64,000 bases of DNA. Source: Filosporella fistucella (Eukaryota > Ascomycota > Leotiomycetes > Helotiales). Position numbers and translations under genes: made by a program. Positions 1 to 12,072 of the stretch are shown here, one piece after another. The notes beneath the pieces were generated by a model, which saw nothing but the letters and a program-made list of their open reading frames with translations, had not been told where the DNA came from and searched no databases. Positions within the stretch are counted from its first letter, which is position 1. Each line of letters opens with the position of its first letter. The stretch spans positions 620,001-684,000 of the forward strand of contig JAQJZZ010000014.1 of assembly GCA_030077755.1 (NCBI GenBank), in the 5' to 3' direction.

Positions 1-611
1 GAAAGGCGCGTCTGTCTTTTTTCCTTCCTTGGGAAGTGCAGGTTTCTGGCTGCAGTTAGCAATTTGTGAAGTGTTGGGAGGAATAGAGGTATACTTTGGA
101 TGCCATCATCTTGCTTCTATTCTTTTAATGGGATGCAAACAGAGCAGAATAGACAGTGCTGAGATCAATACTGTGAAAGCTCCAGGCAAAGCTGGAAGGA
201 AGGTGTTTATCTTGTTGTGTCTGATCGCGATCTAGACAGAGATCAAGAAAGGATGTTGTCTACCGGTTATAGAAGATCTTATAGAAAGGAAGCTGGTGTA
301 GCTCCTGCCAGAATAGGAACATGTCACGTTTTATTTCTAATTCTGGAATAGCGGATAACGTGAATTCATAGAACTCACAAGAAGATGGGCACTCGCAAGA
401 TTATGTATGCTTGAGTTGATGAAATGGATATTTACAGGCTGAAAGTACTCTCCTACTTTACTCTACATCAAGCAACTTTTTGAAACCCTTTTGAGGACAA
501 GGGTAGGCATTTTCTGGATGCTTCTGAAAATATTTCGAGATTCCTGATATACTACATACCCTCGAACTTTCCTAAAGTCTTAAAAACCAGTGCCCAAGGC
601 CACTTATGCTC
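1..611. other. intergenic / 3' flank
   Basis: No supported gene. The open frames here are short, have no recognisable protein features and lack a convincing start. The stretch is AT-rich and probably holds the 3' UTR of the unknown gene that ends at 612. Confidence 0.5.
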
Positions 612-3194
612 TCACTTTGAACCACCAAGAGATGAAACAACCTGACTTGAGCCTCCCTTTCGCGAACCACGTTTGGCAGAACTATTGGATTTTACACCGC
701 TGGGGATCAAGTTACCTTGAACGGCACTACCCTGGGCAGAAATACCTTGTTGCCTCTCTTCTTGACTTGAATCTCCTTGGTTTTCATCCTGAGTCCTAGG
801 TGCTGGCTTTTGGCTAGCAGGTACAGAATGCTCACAAGGATGTATTCTGCAAGCACAAGTCTTGTCCTTCAACCTTGGTAATCCCTTTTTTGGAATCGAA
901 CGACCTATATGTACGTTTGATCTTCGATTGAAGAATACATGAGAACAAGTATCTTGCGTCAGACAGCCACACTGCAAAGCCTTCTTTTTGTATGTTTTCT
1001 TGACGCTTCCTCCAGGAGTGAGCAAAGGTGATGGAGACCGTGAAAGTGGTTGATTTGGACTACTGAGTTGGACCACTGATAAAGACGGCGAGCGAGGAGC
1101 TGAAGTAGGAACTTGTAGCGTAGAAGCTTGAGACTGTAATTGAGGCTCCAAGGTAGCAGCAGAACTATTTGTGTGAGGAATTGGTGATCCAAATGCGATA
1201 GCTGAACTCTGAGGGCCATGCAGTGAGTCGAATTGACGTTTTCGTTGTGGTGGCAATCCAGCAGAAGTTGTCATCCCATTTTGATTGCTCAAGAGTCCCT
1301 CGCCATTCTGAGGAGCGAGGATATGGCCCTGCGATGAATTTTGCTCCCAACCATTAGTTACCTGAATCTGAGGAATTTGTTGGTTTTGTCCAGATTGACT
1401 TGCACGGATGCCTATGGATGATCGCCGAGAAACGTTGAAGCGCTCACTAGAGCTGTTGGATCGAGAACCGACCCCTCCAGCGTTATTTGCTACATCGGCA
1501 ACCCTGGCAAGCTGCAAAGCTCCGAAGTACGAATAGTTGCTTCGGTGATATTGTTTTGCGGGAGATGGGTATTGCTCAATTGGGGGAGGCTGCATTCCCA
1601 AAGCTGATGGTCTAGGCACAGCTGGACCTCTGTCCTCTTGTGGACCTGAGTGTGTCATGGTTTCTCCACTCTGCATTTGAGGAGCAACATCTTGTCCAGG
1701 TTGGGTTTGACTTGGTGATGCTGGCGTAGCTTGCATAGCCGAGTTGACTGAATTAGGACCAGCTGCAGAGCTGCGAGATATAGAATTTGTTCTGTTTCTG
1801 GGTAGGGTTGTAAATGGAGATTGGATTGGGACGGCTGGATCGAACGAACGGACGAAGAGAGGCTCACCAGATCGAGTAAGTGGCACCATTGGAGGTGTTT
1901 GAGCAGGTCGTGTCATTGCTGGATCAACGTTTGGCCGTGCCCTCGATGCTGCTTGAAGATTAGGATTTTGCGGAGCTGCTTGCGTAGCCTGATTCATGCG
2001 AATAGGTGGATGCAGATTGAAGGGAGCTTGCGTAATGGCAGACAATAATGGTGACGGCTTCAATAACGGCTGGCTGGAGGCAGGCAGGGTTGTGACATCA
2101 GAATTTTCTGAAGCATATTGAGCGGAGCTTTGAAACAAAGCTGGATCCAGATTGTCCTGGGCAGATGTTGTATTTGGACACCTAGGTTGGGACTGAGACG
2201 AACGAGCATTTAGATTTTGGATTAGCAATGACCTCTGCTGAGGTTGAGCTATCGAGGGTGAATGGCCGTTGCTTTTTTGCTTCGGTCCCCATCCTCGAAA
2301 ATTCATTGGAAGAGGCTGCAGCATTGCAGGAATTTCCGGAGCAATTGCTTGTTGACCTGAACTTTGAGCAGGAATATTTCCAGTTGCTTCCAATAATCCA
2401 TAACTGAGATCAGCACGAGGTTTTTCTCTAGCGTTCGCTCCTTCGTCCAAGCGCAAGCGGTGTCTAGCAGTTGAGCTAGGCGGCTCCTTTATGAAAGCTT
2501 CCTCTGGTCCAGGGTCCTCGATGGAAGCAAACACTCGGTATGGAATATAAGGCTCCGGGGCTTTGGTCGTTTGGAAGGTGAGAGGGAATCGTTGTGGGGC
2601 CATCCTTGATGGGGTTCCGCGGCTTTGGATTGGCAGTAAGTTCTGGACTTCTATAAATTGGGAAATTAGTATTCAATTTGTCAAAGATAACTCAAGTTAG
2701 AACTTACTTTGTCGGATTATAGAAGCGGTAATATACGCCTGGCTGATGGAGCCAGCCTCTATGGTGTGCAAGATTAGCCATTCTGAATCGTTGGCTCCGC
2801 CTCTGCCTACATCCGGTTTTCCACGACGCGTGAATTTCGGGCGTCTGCCCTCTATATCCTTGACACTTGCCATCCATTTTCCTTCAGGAAGAATATGTGT
2901 GTTTATCTCGAATAGGTACGCCTCTACTCCAAACGTGTCTTGCGCTGCCAAGCAGCAATTCGAAGCTTCTCCTTGATCGGCGAATACGGATATGAACGGT
3001 GTGCCAAACAGCTCCTGATTTCTATGGTCTCTGACACTTTTATAGAATGATTGGAGCTGGTCTATGTCATATAAAGGGCCGCTGGGGCTTTTCACCACAA
3101 AGCCGCCGCGGATACGCCTTGTATTTTGATACTGATGACATACTCGATAGACCTTGGCTGGCCATTGAGCACGAGGTGACCATTCAAAGTCCAT
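612..3194 (-). CDS. unknown 841-aa protein, globular N-terminus, disordered middle, Cys-rich C-terminus
   Basis: Two exons, 3194..2708 and 2650..612, joined by a 57-bp GTAAGT...TAG intron that keeps frame. The ATG at 3194 is preceded by an in-frame stop. Residues ~1-190 look folded, with motifs KVYRVCHQ, GTPFISVFADQGEA and SEWLILHTIEAGSI. This layout recalls fungal DUF7587-type domains, but that is a tentative resemblance. The middle ~450 residues are Gln/Ser/Pro/Asn-rich and probably disordered. Near the C-terminus a basic Cys-rich stretch (QCGCLTQDTCSH, then KTCACRIHPCEH) could bind a metal. There is no signal peptide or membrane segment, so a nuclear or cytosolic regulator is possible. I cannot assign a function. 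Confidence 0.75.
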
Positions 3195-4804
3195 TGCCAA
3201 GTTTCGGAGGACGAGTTAGATGTGAGGGAAGTCCTTCGGGCTTCAATTGCGGTGCTGTTGACTTCAAATAATACGTTGCAGAGAATTGGCGATGACGGAT
3301 GAGGGCCAAGCAGATTTGAATCGCCCAACAAGGATCGTTAAATTTTATTCGAGGTTGGCGGGGGCCCATACTAGTCGAGTGAATCTGGAAAGCGGACTAA
3401 ATAGTTGAGTAGAGTAGAATTCACCTTTATTAGCGTGTCGATTCGCCTTGTAGAGTGGCAAGGGGTATGAAGTTCCAATATACCTCTAGCACCAATACAA
3501 AATTTCATGCGACCCTCAACCCTAGAGCAGGTCCAGTCATCTTGGATCTCCTATACAAGCGCCCTTTGATCTTTAGGGCAGCCGGGGTCATGATTACCAG
3601 AAAAGTATATTCATGCCATCATCATGTTCCTTCTCCTTGGTCAGTGCTTCGGAACAAGTCAGTCTTCAAGTTACCTTACACCACCGTAACGCTTACCCAT
3701 GTCCCAGGTAAGGACTGGCAGTTTGCTAGGATGAAAATAGTATGACAAGTTGAGACATATCTAGATAGCTGATTGTACCATTTGGCTCTTGTCAACAAAG
3801 ATAAATCTGATTACTAGTCTCAGTCACTTTGATCTTAGTCACATGACTTCAACATATTCTCTTAGGTTCGAATCTCGTACATTACTCATTTGTCTGAAAA
3901 TATTTCAGCTTTAGAATACTTGCATATTACGCGTCCTCCTTTTTCTATTCTATTAAGATTCCTTGATGGCTGTAGTCGCTGCATATTTTCTCCAGCGATG
4001 AGCCTCTCAATGGAACTTCGAATTTAGCATAGAATCTCTCCGACGTTCCTGTTTGTCTTTGCGCAAAAGCCACCTTCGAATCAGTGGCGGCTGAGGATCA
4101 ATGCTGCACATCCCAGATTACGTCAAGTGACAGTAAGGACGCTATATCCCAGCAATGCTATACAATCAAATGCAAACCTCGTTTGCATTCATCAAGACTA
4201 AAAGGACTGGAAGTACTGTCTTGCCGAACCTAAGTTTTCTGGTGTATAATTCTGCTTCGTGGCAAATCCCAATGTGTATGTCATATTCTGGACAATGCTC
4301 TCCCCCAAATGTTCCATTGATGTTTCTTTTTTGGTGTGCGAAACTTTGAGCATGTTCTTCAGCCATCTCGTCGTATGCGCCGCTTCTAGGCCAAATCGTG
4401 CCGTTACATATAATCACATGATGCGGGTTTAGGCAATTTCAGGTGTCGCCATTTCCAGATGTAGATGCACGTGATACTCATAACATTTCTGCCCCACGTC
4501 CAGACCCAGCAAATTCTTGACGGCGCGGATGTAACCAAGCGAATGTCAGACCAGGCATTCGGACCCTTGAAGTTAATTTTGGTAATGGGGATTTTTGATT
4601 GGTATGAATGCTGCCAAGGAGCCGCCGCGAGTTGGATTGAGCAAGTTCTCCCATGCACTCTTAGCTTGCCAAGAACTTTAATCATGCTCAAGTCCTCTCA
4701 ATCTGATAATGGATCAGAATCTATAAGTCCTCCAACAATCTCTTCTTTTTCCATTGCTTTGTATTGCACCTGTTGATGGCCAAGTGAAGCCGCAAATTTT
4801 CGCC
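3195..4804. other. divergent intergenic region
   Basis: A 1.6-kb gap between the unknown gene (-) and the ferric reductase (+), which should carry both promoters. Short open frames at 3455..3745 and 4404..4691 show no family features and were not accepted. The only clear element is the iron-GATA site at 4701..4709. Confidence 0.5.
4701..4709 (+). promoter_or_regulatory. iron-responsive GATA factor site (SreA/SRE type)
   Basis: The nine bases ATCTGATAA match the ATCWGATAA consensus known for fungal iron-sensing GATA repressors (SreA, SRE, Sre1). The site lies about 96 bp upstream of the start codon of a ferric-chelate reductase, a typical target class. The match is seen directly; the regulation is inference. 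Confidence 0.6.
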
Positions 4805-7163
4805 ATGTATAATTTGCCATCCTACCTTTTCCTGCTATGGCAGGTCGTGAATACTGCTGTAGCCGTCAAACATGGAACTATCGGCATGGGAATTAAGATG
4901 TATAAGCCTGTTTGCGCTTATGCCTGTCACGATTCCCTCTCTTCATTATATCTCAATTGCACGACTTTTGAAGACCACAGCTCAATGGAGGGAATGGATA
5001 TGAAACTCAAGAAGCGAATGGATATGGGTGGTGAAGTCATGGGAACGACATCAGACGAATGTTATGCGACAGACACTGCTTGGTTGCAAACACTGGCATA
5101 TTGTTTGAAGGACCGGTGTGGCAGTGATGGAGTCTCGGAATCAAAGATCGAAAAGGCTTACGGTACACTCTCGATGTCGGATGTGACTTATGCCAGTCAA
5201 GTTCCTGCCGAAGCACCAACAGTTGAGTTGGAGGACGATGCAATGTGGTTGAACACAACAAGTCTTGTCAACGGGGCATTATACTTTTCTCAACATCAGA
5301 CGTTGGCTGAATTCGAGTACCAGGAAGATACACACGTCCAGCTGTCGTAAGTTTAACGCTTTCAGAATCATATAGATCTGACTTATCACAGTGTTGCGAT
5401 AATGGTCATTACAGTAGGGGTTGCACTGGTCGCGGGCAAGTTCCAACGCCTCACCTCTTCAGGTCTGGGAAATATCATCCCAGTTGCATTGTCGAAGCAC
5501 CTACTATTGCCAGCTCTCTTTAACGGCAAACATCAAACCCCTCTGCCTGGCAGTCAGTATTACCTTGGACTTATGTATATCATAATGCTTACGAAACTTA
5601 GACATTGGCTATGCACCATCGAGACTCGTATCCCTGGTCGTCTTCTTCTACGTTTTCCTCAACTTCATTTTCTGCTGTGTCCCCTACAAATCCGTCCTCC
5701 CAAACACACCTAGTGCCTGGTTTTCCACCTCCAAGGCCGAAATCGCCACATACGTCGCCAACCGCACTGGAGTCCTCTCTTTCGCCAACATTGCGCTGGC
5801 CATTCTTTTCGCTGGTCGCATCAATCCACTTCTCTGGCTGTCCGGTCTTAGTCAGACGACATGCCTCATTTTCCACAGATGGGCTGCTCGAGTTGCAACA
5901 GTCCAAGCTGTAATCCACTCCATCATCTATACTCTCACTTACTTCTGGAGTGGTGGGAAAGCCGCATATTATGCAGAAGTCGCTTTACCATATTACTGGT
6001 GGGGTATTATTGGCACTGTCTTCCTTGTGTTCGGCGTTACATTCTCGGCACTTCCAATTCGACTCTATCAGTATGAGATATTCCTAATCACGCATGTCAT
6101 CATCGCAATAATCGCCCTCCTCGGATGTTGGTATCATGTTGAAATCCGTTTCACTAAGAACTGGGGATACGAGGTTTGGCTATACATTGCCTTTGCCTTC
6201 TGGGGTTTCGACAGAGTTGCCAGATTCGTCCTTGGTACTTACCGGAACATGGGAAGCAAGACCACACAAGCTGTCGCAGAGCTCATGCCGGGTGGCACCT
6301 TCATAAAGCTCACGGTATACCCCGCAATAACTTGGAAATTCAAACCAGGGCAACATGCATTCCTGTTTTTCCCATCAACCGGTCGTTTCTGGGAGAACCA
6401 TCCCTTCTCAATAGCAAGCTGGGATGATGGCTCGAATCACACCCTCACCTCCTTAGCTTCTGAGAAAACAGAATACAAAGACCCAGAGAAGAATACCGAA
6501 ATCACCACTGCGCCAATTACCGATGACGCTTCTACATCATCAGTATCCAAATCGCAAGCCAATGCATGTACGACGACAGCCTGCCATGCATTCACAAACA
6601 ACAATCGCTCAGGCATAACCTTCCTGATCCGCCCCATGAAAGGCTTAACCGCTTCCCTGCACAAAGACCTTTCTCTCACTCCAAACACACCAGTTCCTCT
6701 TTCTCTCTCACTCGAAGGTCCTTACGGCCACTCCATCGATCTTTCCCATGCCGACTCCATCCTCCTCATCGGCGGTGGTATTGGCATAACCGCTCTCCAG
6801 TCCTACATCCACTCCTTCCTCGCTTTCCGCCGTTCCTCGGCCTCAAAGCAGAGCTACAAAACTACTCGAATGGTCCTAGCCTGGAGTTATCGCGAACGCG
6901 AGTTTGCTGAAATTGTCAAGAATATGCTTCCAGTTGATGCCAAGGCTCTGGGAGTAGAATGTATATGGACATGTACTGGTGCTGGAGAAGGAAGATTAGA
7001 TATCCATGCTCTCGTGAGAGGGGAGATGGAAGGAGTCAAGAGACTTGCTGTGCTAGCTTGTGCACCTGGCGGGTTGGCGGATGTAGTGAGGAAAGAGGTT
7101 GCTGCGTTGGTTGGAGAAGGGGGAACGAAGATTGATCTTTATGAAGAGAGTTTTGCTTGGTAG
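4805..7163 (+). CDS. ferric-chelate reductase (FRE family), plasma membrane
   Basis: Reduces Fe(III) or Cu(II) outside the cell with electrons from NADPH through FAD and two hemes. Three exons, 4805..5346, 5392..5552 and 5602..7163, give 754 aa with phases that match. The ATG at 4805 starts a hydrophobic leader (YLFLLWQVVNTAVAV); the upstream in-frame ATG at 4754 would bury it. A Cys-containing extracellular N-terminal part is followed by the ferric reductase membrane domain, with heme-ligand candidates HRWAARV (H ~326) and ITHVIIAI...CWYHVEI. The FAD motif is HPFSIAS (~501) and the NADPH motif is LLIGGGIGITALQSY (~625). Length and order fit fungal FREs. The promoter carries an iron-GATA motif, so repression by iron is likely. 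Substrate specificity cannot be read from sequence. Confidence 0.93.
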
Positions 7164-7618
7164 TTTGGTTGTGGATATCTGCGTTAGTTCCAGAGTCGAC
7201 CTTTAATTTATGTTATTTCCATAGAAATTTTTCTCCCACTGAGCAAATGCTCCTTTGTGCATTCAAATTGAGTCTTGCTAGTAGGAAAAAGAGCAAGTGA
7301 CCCATTATCTGATTTATGAGTGTCTTGTGATGGTTTCTTTCTCTTCGCCAAAGTATGGAAATATTGTTTCGCAACCCACACCTACCCCGCCCTCGAATGC
7401 GGGGTCGTCTGGCTTAAGCGAGCTTCAAAAAGGGGGGACAGAACCTCATCAGATGCAGAAGAACCTTATCGCATTTCGTCTTTGCATGTGTATCTCGTAG
7501 AAAAAAATCTAGTCCAGAAAGCTGAACCCTACCGGCTCCCCATTCCAAGTTCCCCAAATTACCAACCCAAGCATATTTAATCACGGAAAACCCATGCCCA
7601 CATGCTACCAAAACTTGG
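7164..7618. other. convergent intergenic region
   Basis: Between the ends of the ferric reductase (+) and the coiled-coil gene (-). It holds 3' UTR sequence only; no gene or repeat was seen. Confidence 0.5.
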
Positions 7619-8429
7619 CTACAGAGGATTATTGAGGTTTCCCCGAAGTTTATCGACGGTCTTGCCCATTTTTCCAATCTTACTCTCCATCTGTGCTGCC
7701 TCTCCCTCCAGCTTGCGGATATGTTCATTGAACTCGCGAATCTTCTCAGCATCTGCAACCTTCTCCTCTTTGTATTGTTCATTGCTGCGGATCAACTCCT
7801 TGTTCTTGCGGTGGAGAAATCGAGCGTGGATACTATCGAAGCAGGCTAACTCGGCCAATTTGGTGTTCTGTCGACGAACCTGTCGCTTGAGACACTGGTT
7901 TTGCCAATGTTAGTAAGGGGTTCCATTTCATGAAATTGATGCTCAGACGGGAAATACGAACCTCGTTTTCATGAGAGATGCCATCATTCTCTTCTCTCAA
8001 TCTAGCAAGCTCCTCCTCGGCGGTCTCGAAGTTCTCCTCGACTGGATTGGATGCTTCTGAAATTTCATTAGCAACCAAAGTAAAGTGTTCTCGAAGCGCG
8101 TAACACACGGGTAGCAGCATTCAGAGGCCTGTCCTCAGCTGATGTTCTATCCAAGATGATTCAGGATGTTTGCGAGACTACAAGGTCAGCAGGTGAGGTA
8201 TTTGAAGATTGTGTTTGTGTTTGGTGAGGTTGTGGCTGGTGAAGTGGTGGAGTTGTGGAGTTGAATTGAGGTTGGATTGGGATGTAGTACCTTGGACAGG
8301 CTTTTTACTTCCAATCGTTGGCGCTAAAATGGGGTTGAAATTCTCGAGAGAGAGCCTCTGATCGAAACCGAACTTCATGATCCATTTTAGCGCTGATCTT
8401 AATACTGAATTTGAAGTAACCAGATCCAT
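7619..8429 (-). CDS. small coiled-coil protein, hypothetical
   Basis: Proposed exons are 8429..8291, 8089..7962 and 7894..7619, giving 180 aa. The second intron (7961..7895) is well supported: it has a TTACTAAC branch point and a CAG acceptor, and joins ...GISHENE to CLKRQVRRQ in phase. The first intron (8290..8091) uses a less common GAG acceptor and is less certain. From about residue 75 onward the protein is a charged heptad-like helix (EELARLREENDG, KNKELIRSNEQYKEEK, KLEGEAAQMESKIGKM), typical of a coiled coil. I do not recognise a family. Its role could be structural or as an adaptor. Confidence 0.6.
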
Positions 8430-9034
8430 GGACTTCACCTCAACTCCTGAGAATCAAGATTTGGCCTGCGATACAAAAAAGAAAGGTTTACGAGGGTTCA
8501 AGAATAAATTAATATATTCGAGATGAGAGAAAGCAGAAAAGGAGCCAGTTATTGTAAATGAAGTACTTTTCATCACATTTCTTATAAGTGCTTGCCACTA
8601 TTCTAATTCCACTATTTGCATGGCTACATTCTATCGAAGATCTTTACATGTGACGCAATAGCAGCTCCTGCAATATAACTTGTAGCCAAAACTCGATCTG
8701 TTCAAACTCTGGTCGCTAACTACAATCTCCGTGCGTGGCAAGAAGATCACGGAATATGTTAGGATGCAATCCAGAATCCTCTGCAGTTTCTTGGACACCC
8801 AGGAAGGTTGACCCAATAGGCATGGATATCTGTCTCTATTTCAAAAAGTGGTCGCAGGTTTGTAGATCGGGAGGCATTTGATAGCTTTCATCGCATCTTA
8901 ACAATTGCAAATATAACGCGATGTTGAATTCTTTACTAACAACTTCATTTCTGCCTCCTATTTTGCAAACAAGTTGCTGTCGTGGTGGAGTGTGCGGCTC
9001 TTGCAAAGGCTACTTGGGGGTGCGACAGAGCCTA
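8430..9034. other. intergenic region
   Basis: AT-rich DNA upstream of the coiled-coil gene, probably its promoter. No coding feature was found. It leads directly into the first copy of a dispersed repeat. Confidence 0.45.
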
Positions 9035-9330
9035 GGCATATATATCCTGATAAGTTATTATCCCCTGCCCCCCTAGCAGACAGTGATATCTAGTTTAGCC
9101 GGTGGGGTAGAGGTACTCGGAGCGTTGCAATACACGTAGACTGCCTCTGTGGGGATCTTGCGTTTAAAACCCGCATACTCCGTATACAAACTAGACCTTA
9201 GAGATTAAAATTAAAAAAGTGGGGAACCATTAGGTTCATACGAGGGAATTTTTTTGGGCTTTTTTTTTGGGCTTTTCGCGTTTAAATAAATACACAAGCG
9301 AGAATTTTTAACGACTGAAAACATACAGTG
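9035..9330 (+). repeat. SINE-like repeat, copy 1
   Basis: About 290 bp that aligns, with many substitutions and small gaps, to 10150..10440 in the same orientation. The best-preserved block is GTGGGGAACCAT(T/C)AGGTTCA, then ACGAGGGAATTTTTTTGG. An A-box-like stretch (TTAGCCGGTGGGGTAGAGG, near 9095) lies ~60 bp before a B-box-like stem-loop (TGCGTTTAAAACCCGCA). T-runs follow, as at Pol III terminators. This layout suggests a tRNA-derived short interspersed element. The boxes are degenerate, so the class is inference; the repeat itself is seen. Confidence 0.65.
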
Positions 9331-10149
9331 CATTGTTCCTGGACACTCATACTACTTAGATGGTCTGGCTCAGTTGCAAGTGATCGTCAGCACTGAAAAA
9401 CACGCTTGGTTACCTCGTGGGCTCTGCGCAACATGGGACAATTGACACGTCACGTTGAGATTTTGACCACTGATAAGAAAACCCTTACTATACAACTTGG
9501 CAGCGAAGAAGAGCGCAACAATCTTTTGGAAGGGCGAAAAAAGAAACAAGAGGCAGAAATCAAGAGAATAAGCGCAAACATTGATAAGAAGGACGGGTAT
9601 GCTTCCTGAGCTGCTGCTGTGTTTCTGGGACGTCCTTTTGACGTGAGATAAGTGTGGGCATAGGCCTTGGGATTGAAATCAATGGTTATGTACTATGACA
9701 GGTAGTAGTGTTTGTGAATTAAAATCCACATGTTCAATGGGTAGTAATTGAAGTATTTGTGGGGGGTTCCAGTAGTGTCTCATTTGTAATTGTGAACTTA
9801 TGATCTGTATTTAATCGTTTTACAACCTGAAGCTTACTTGGCAGTTAATTATTAGCTCTGTTGTATAATAGTGAGATTGCAGAATTCTTACTAATTTAGT
9901 AGGCATAAGAAACATTGAAGTGATCATCTGCATGCTAAAGACTAAGTAATGAGATTTCGTTCTTCTCAACCCAGAAACTGGAATGCGAAATTCTGGTGGG
10001 TAGCCTCTGAGTCTCTAACAGAGATGGGGAGGACAAAAGTACCCGACTTCCACTAGTGAGCCAAAGACACAGCTGCTTGGAGAAGGAGGAAATGAATGGT
10101 GTTGAAGAATTGAAGAAAGAGTAGAGAAGCCGGTGCTTAGTAGTAGTAT
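9331..10149. other. spacer between repeat copies
   Basis: A short ATG-started frame at 9433..9609 (+) encodes 58 charged, coil-prone residues (GSEEERNNLLEGRKKKQ). It has no neighbours, introns or recognisable family, so it is noted as a doubtful relic. The rest of the spacer is AT-rich and featureless. Confidence 0.4.
9389..9422 (+). repeat. short third fragment of the SINE-like repeat
   Basis: The segment starting GAAAAACACGCTTGGTTACC resembles the block at about 10243 in copy 2 (GAAAAACACGTTCGGCTCCC) that precedes its conserved TGTGGGGATCTT. Only ~35 bp can be matched, so this may be a broken third copy or chance. Confidence 0.35.
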
Positions 10150-10440
10150 CTCGGCTAATATATATAACGTGTTAAGCTAATTGCTACTGCCCGCCCAACT
10201 GGTAGCCAGTCCAGTCAGGTTGGTAGAGGTCCCCGGCGTTGAAAAACACGTTCGGCTCCCTCTGTGGGGATCTTGAGTTCAAAATCCGTATACCCCGTAC
10301 ATAAAGTAGACATAGGAACTAAACTAAAAAAAAAAGTGGGGAACCATCAGGTTCAACGAGGGAATTTTTTTGGCATTTTTTTCTCCCTTGGATTAAACAC
10401 ACAACCCAAAAATTTTTTCGGCCAAAGACAAGATTGGAAG
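10150..10440 (+). repeat. SINE-like repeat, copy 2
   Basis: Second, diverged copy of the element at 9035..9330, in the same orientation about 1.1 kb away. It keeps the GGTTGGTAGAGG A-box-like segment, the CTCTGTGGGGATCTTGAG core, the GAGTTCAAAATCC B-box-like segment and the T-rich tail (GGGAATTTTTTTGGC). The substitution level implies an old insertion or duplication. No coding capacity. Confidence 0.65.
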
Positions 10441-10769
10441 ACGAAAACAAGAGAGGTAGAATGAAAAATGAGGGAAAAGGTTCGATTCATAGTCAGAGAG
10501 AATTCTTTATGCCAACTGAAACTATTTGCGACTTATTTCGGACGATATTGATAGCCCGAAGTTGCCGCGACACTGGGATTCAAAAGGTTTTAAAAAGGCG
10601 TCTTTTCAGATTCTCATTGGCAGACATACTGTTCAACTTCCTGAAATTAGCAGCAACCCATTACCATCGCCACCACTTCTCCAGCTATTGTCGCAGATTT
10701 TATTTCCACCTTTTCTTCAATCACTCAGTCCCAAATGCAGCAACCAATATCCATTTAGGTCCACTTCCC
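10441..10769. other. intergenic region
   Basis: Lies between repeat copy 2 and the end of the type I membrane protein gene (-). It is probably 3' UTR; no gene was seen. Confidence 0.4.
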
Positions 10770-12072
10770 TCATGTCCTATGTTTCAACTCTGCCCCTGCC
10801 GCCTCAGCCGCAGCCTTTTCTCTCCTCTGTTTCCTCCTGCTGAGCAAAAACCATACCAACAAGCTGATAATGATGAGAGCACCAACAACAACGCCTACAG
10901 CTATCCCAGCTTTGGCGCCAGTACTTAATGGGCGCGTGACTTTGCGGAGAGGAGTGGGAGGTGGCAATGCAATCGCCGTTTTGGAACCCTCTGTGATATT
11001 GACTGGTCTGGCGCAAGTCAGGAAGGCTTCCCTTGTTGTTACAGATCCACCAGATCTGTTGGAATCGTTGGCAGGTGGAAAGAATACGGTAATTATGGGG
11101 TACACGTTCGTGATGGCTGCGTTATAGATACCGTCCCGATAAGTGGAGGGATCTACGTCGGTGATGTTGGGAGGCGAAAGTGTTGCTGTTATCAGCGTTA
11201 CGTTGGAATTCAGCTGAGAGAAAGAAGGAAGAGTGGTAGTGTTGAAAGAGCATGAAAGATCCGTTGTCGAGTTCGGTCCAGTGATTGCTTGTGCCCATTA
11301 ATATTATGTGCTCCGATGTGGTAAAGGTGAACACTTACGGGTCACAACAAATGTAATATTCGAATAAACACCATCATTCCAAGTCCTCTTCTGTCCGACA
11401 AATTTCTCACATGCGGCAGGAACTGATCCGTTTCCTTGGATGTCTCTTCCAACTTTCGCGCAAACGGTGGGTAGGCTCCCAGCTGTCAAGTTCGAGCGAC
11501 CAGTTACTGGGTCGCTGAACGTGGCTACATAGCCAAAAGCAATGGATCCTATCTGTTTTTGAAGTGCATAAACGCATGGATCATCGAGCATTGCGCTACA
11601 GTTGCCATTGTCTTGCTGGGCTCTCCGTATAAGGTTTTGAGACAGTCCAGCCATGTAAAATGCGCAGCCGCTGTACTTGAGGTTTCCCAGTCTCAAATCA
11701 ATACCTACTACTGTCAGAAATTTCAGCTCCATAGATTTCACTTGAAAAATCACCTGCTGGTGTTCCTAACCAACTATCTGTTTCAAATCTTCCGCTGGTT
11801 TTATTTTCTGCTACTGAGACTGTCCATGTGAAGTCCTGATCTGAGCCTCCTCTAAATTGCCAGTCGCCATTCGCGAAGCCCTCCTGTATGACATATGTTC
11901 CGGATGCATTTGCGCTACGATATACTGCAGGACAATCCGTTGGCACGCTTTTTCTGAGGACTAGGTGTGGTGCTTCTACTGGAAAGTAAGGATCCGGAAA
12001 TTGTGCCTTGACCGTTGACAAAAGATAGAGTCCAGTCATATAATATGAGAGCGAGTGGAAAGCCATTTTCAT
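10770..12072 (-). CDS. secreted type I single-pass membrane glycoprotein, unknown function
   Basis: Three exons, 12072..11754, 11710..11339 and 11287..10770, with all phases matching, give 402 aa. A signal peptide (YYMTGLYLLSTVKA, then QFPDPYF) leads a Cys- and Asn-rich ectodomain with many N-glycosylation sequons (NKT, NGS, NIT, NST). Near the C-terminus a basic/small linker is followed by a transmembrane helix AGIAVGVVVGALIIISLLVW and a stop-transfer SRRKQRREK tail. This architecture is common in ascomycete surface proteins with a short cytosolic tail. A sensor or adhesion role is possible but not shown. No known catalytic domain was recognised. Confidence 0.82.

Noticed and set aside
3865..3880. 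GGTTCGAATCTC, a perfect-looking tRNA B box
   Set aside because: No cloverleaf, acceptor stem or A box can be folded around it.
7400..7580. Overlapping short frames downstream of the ferric reductase
   Set aside because: No start context or features; most likely 3' UTR.
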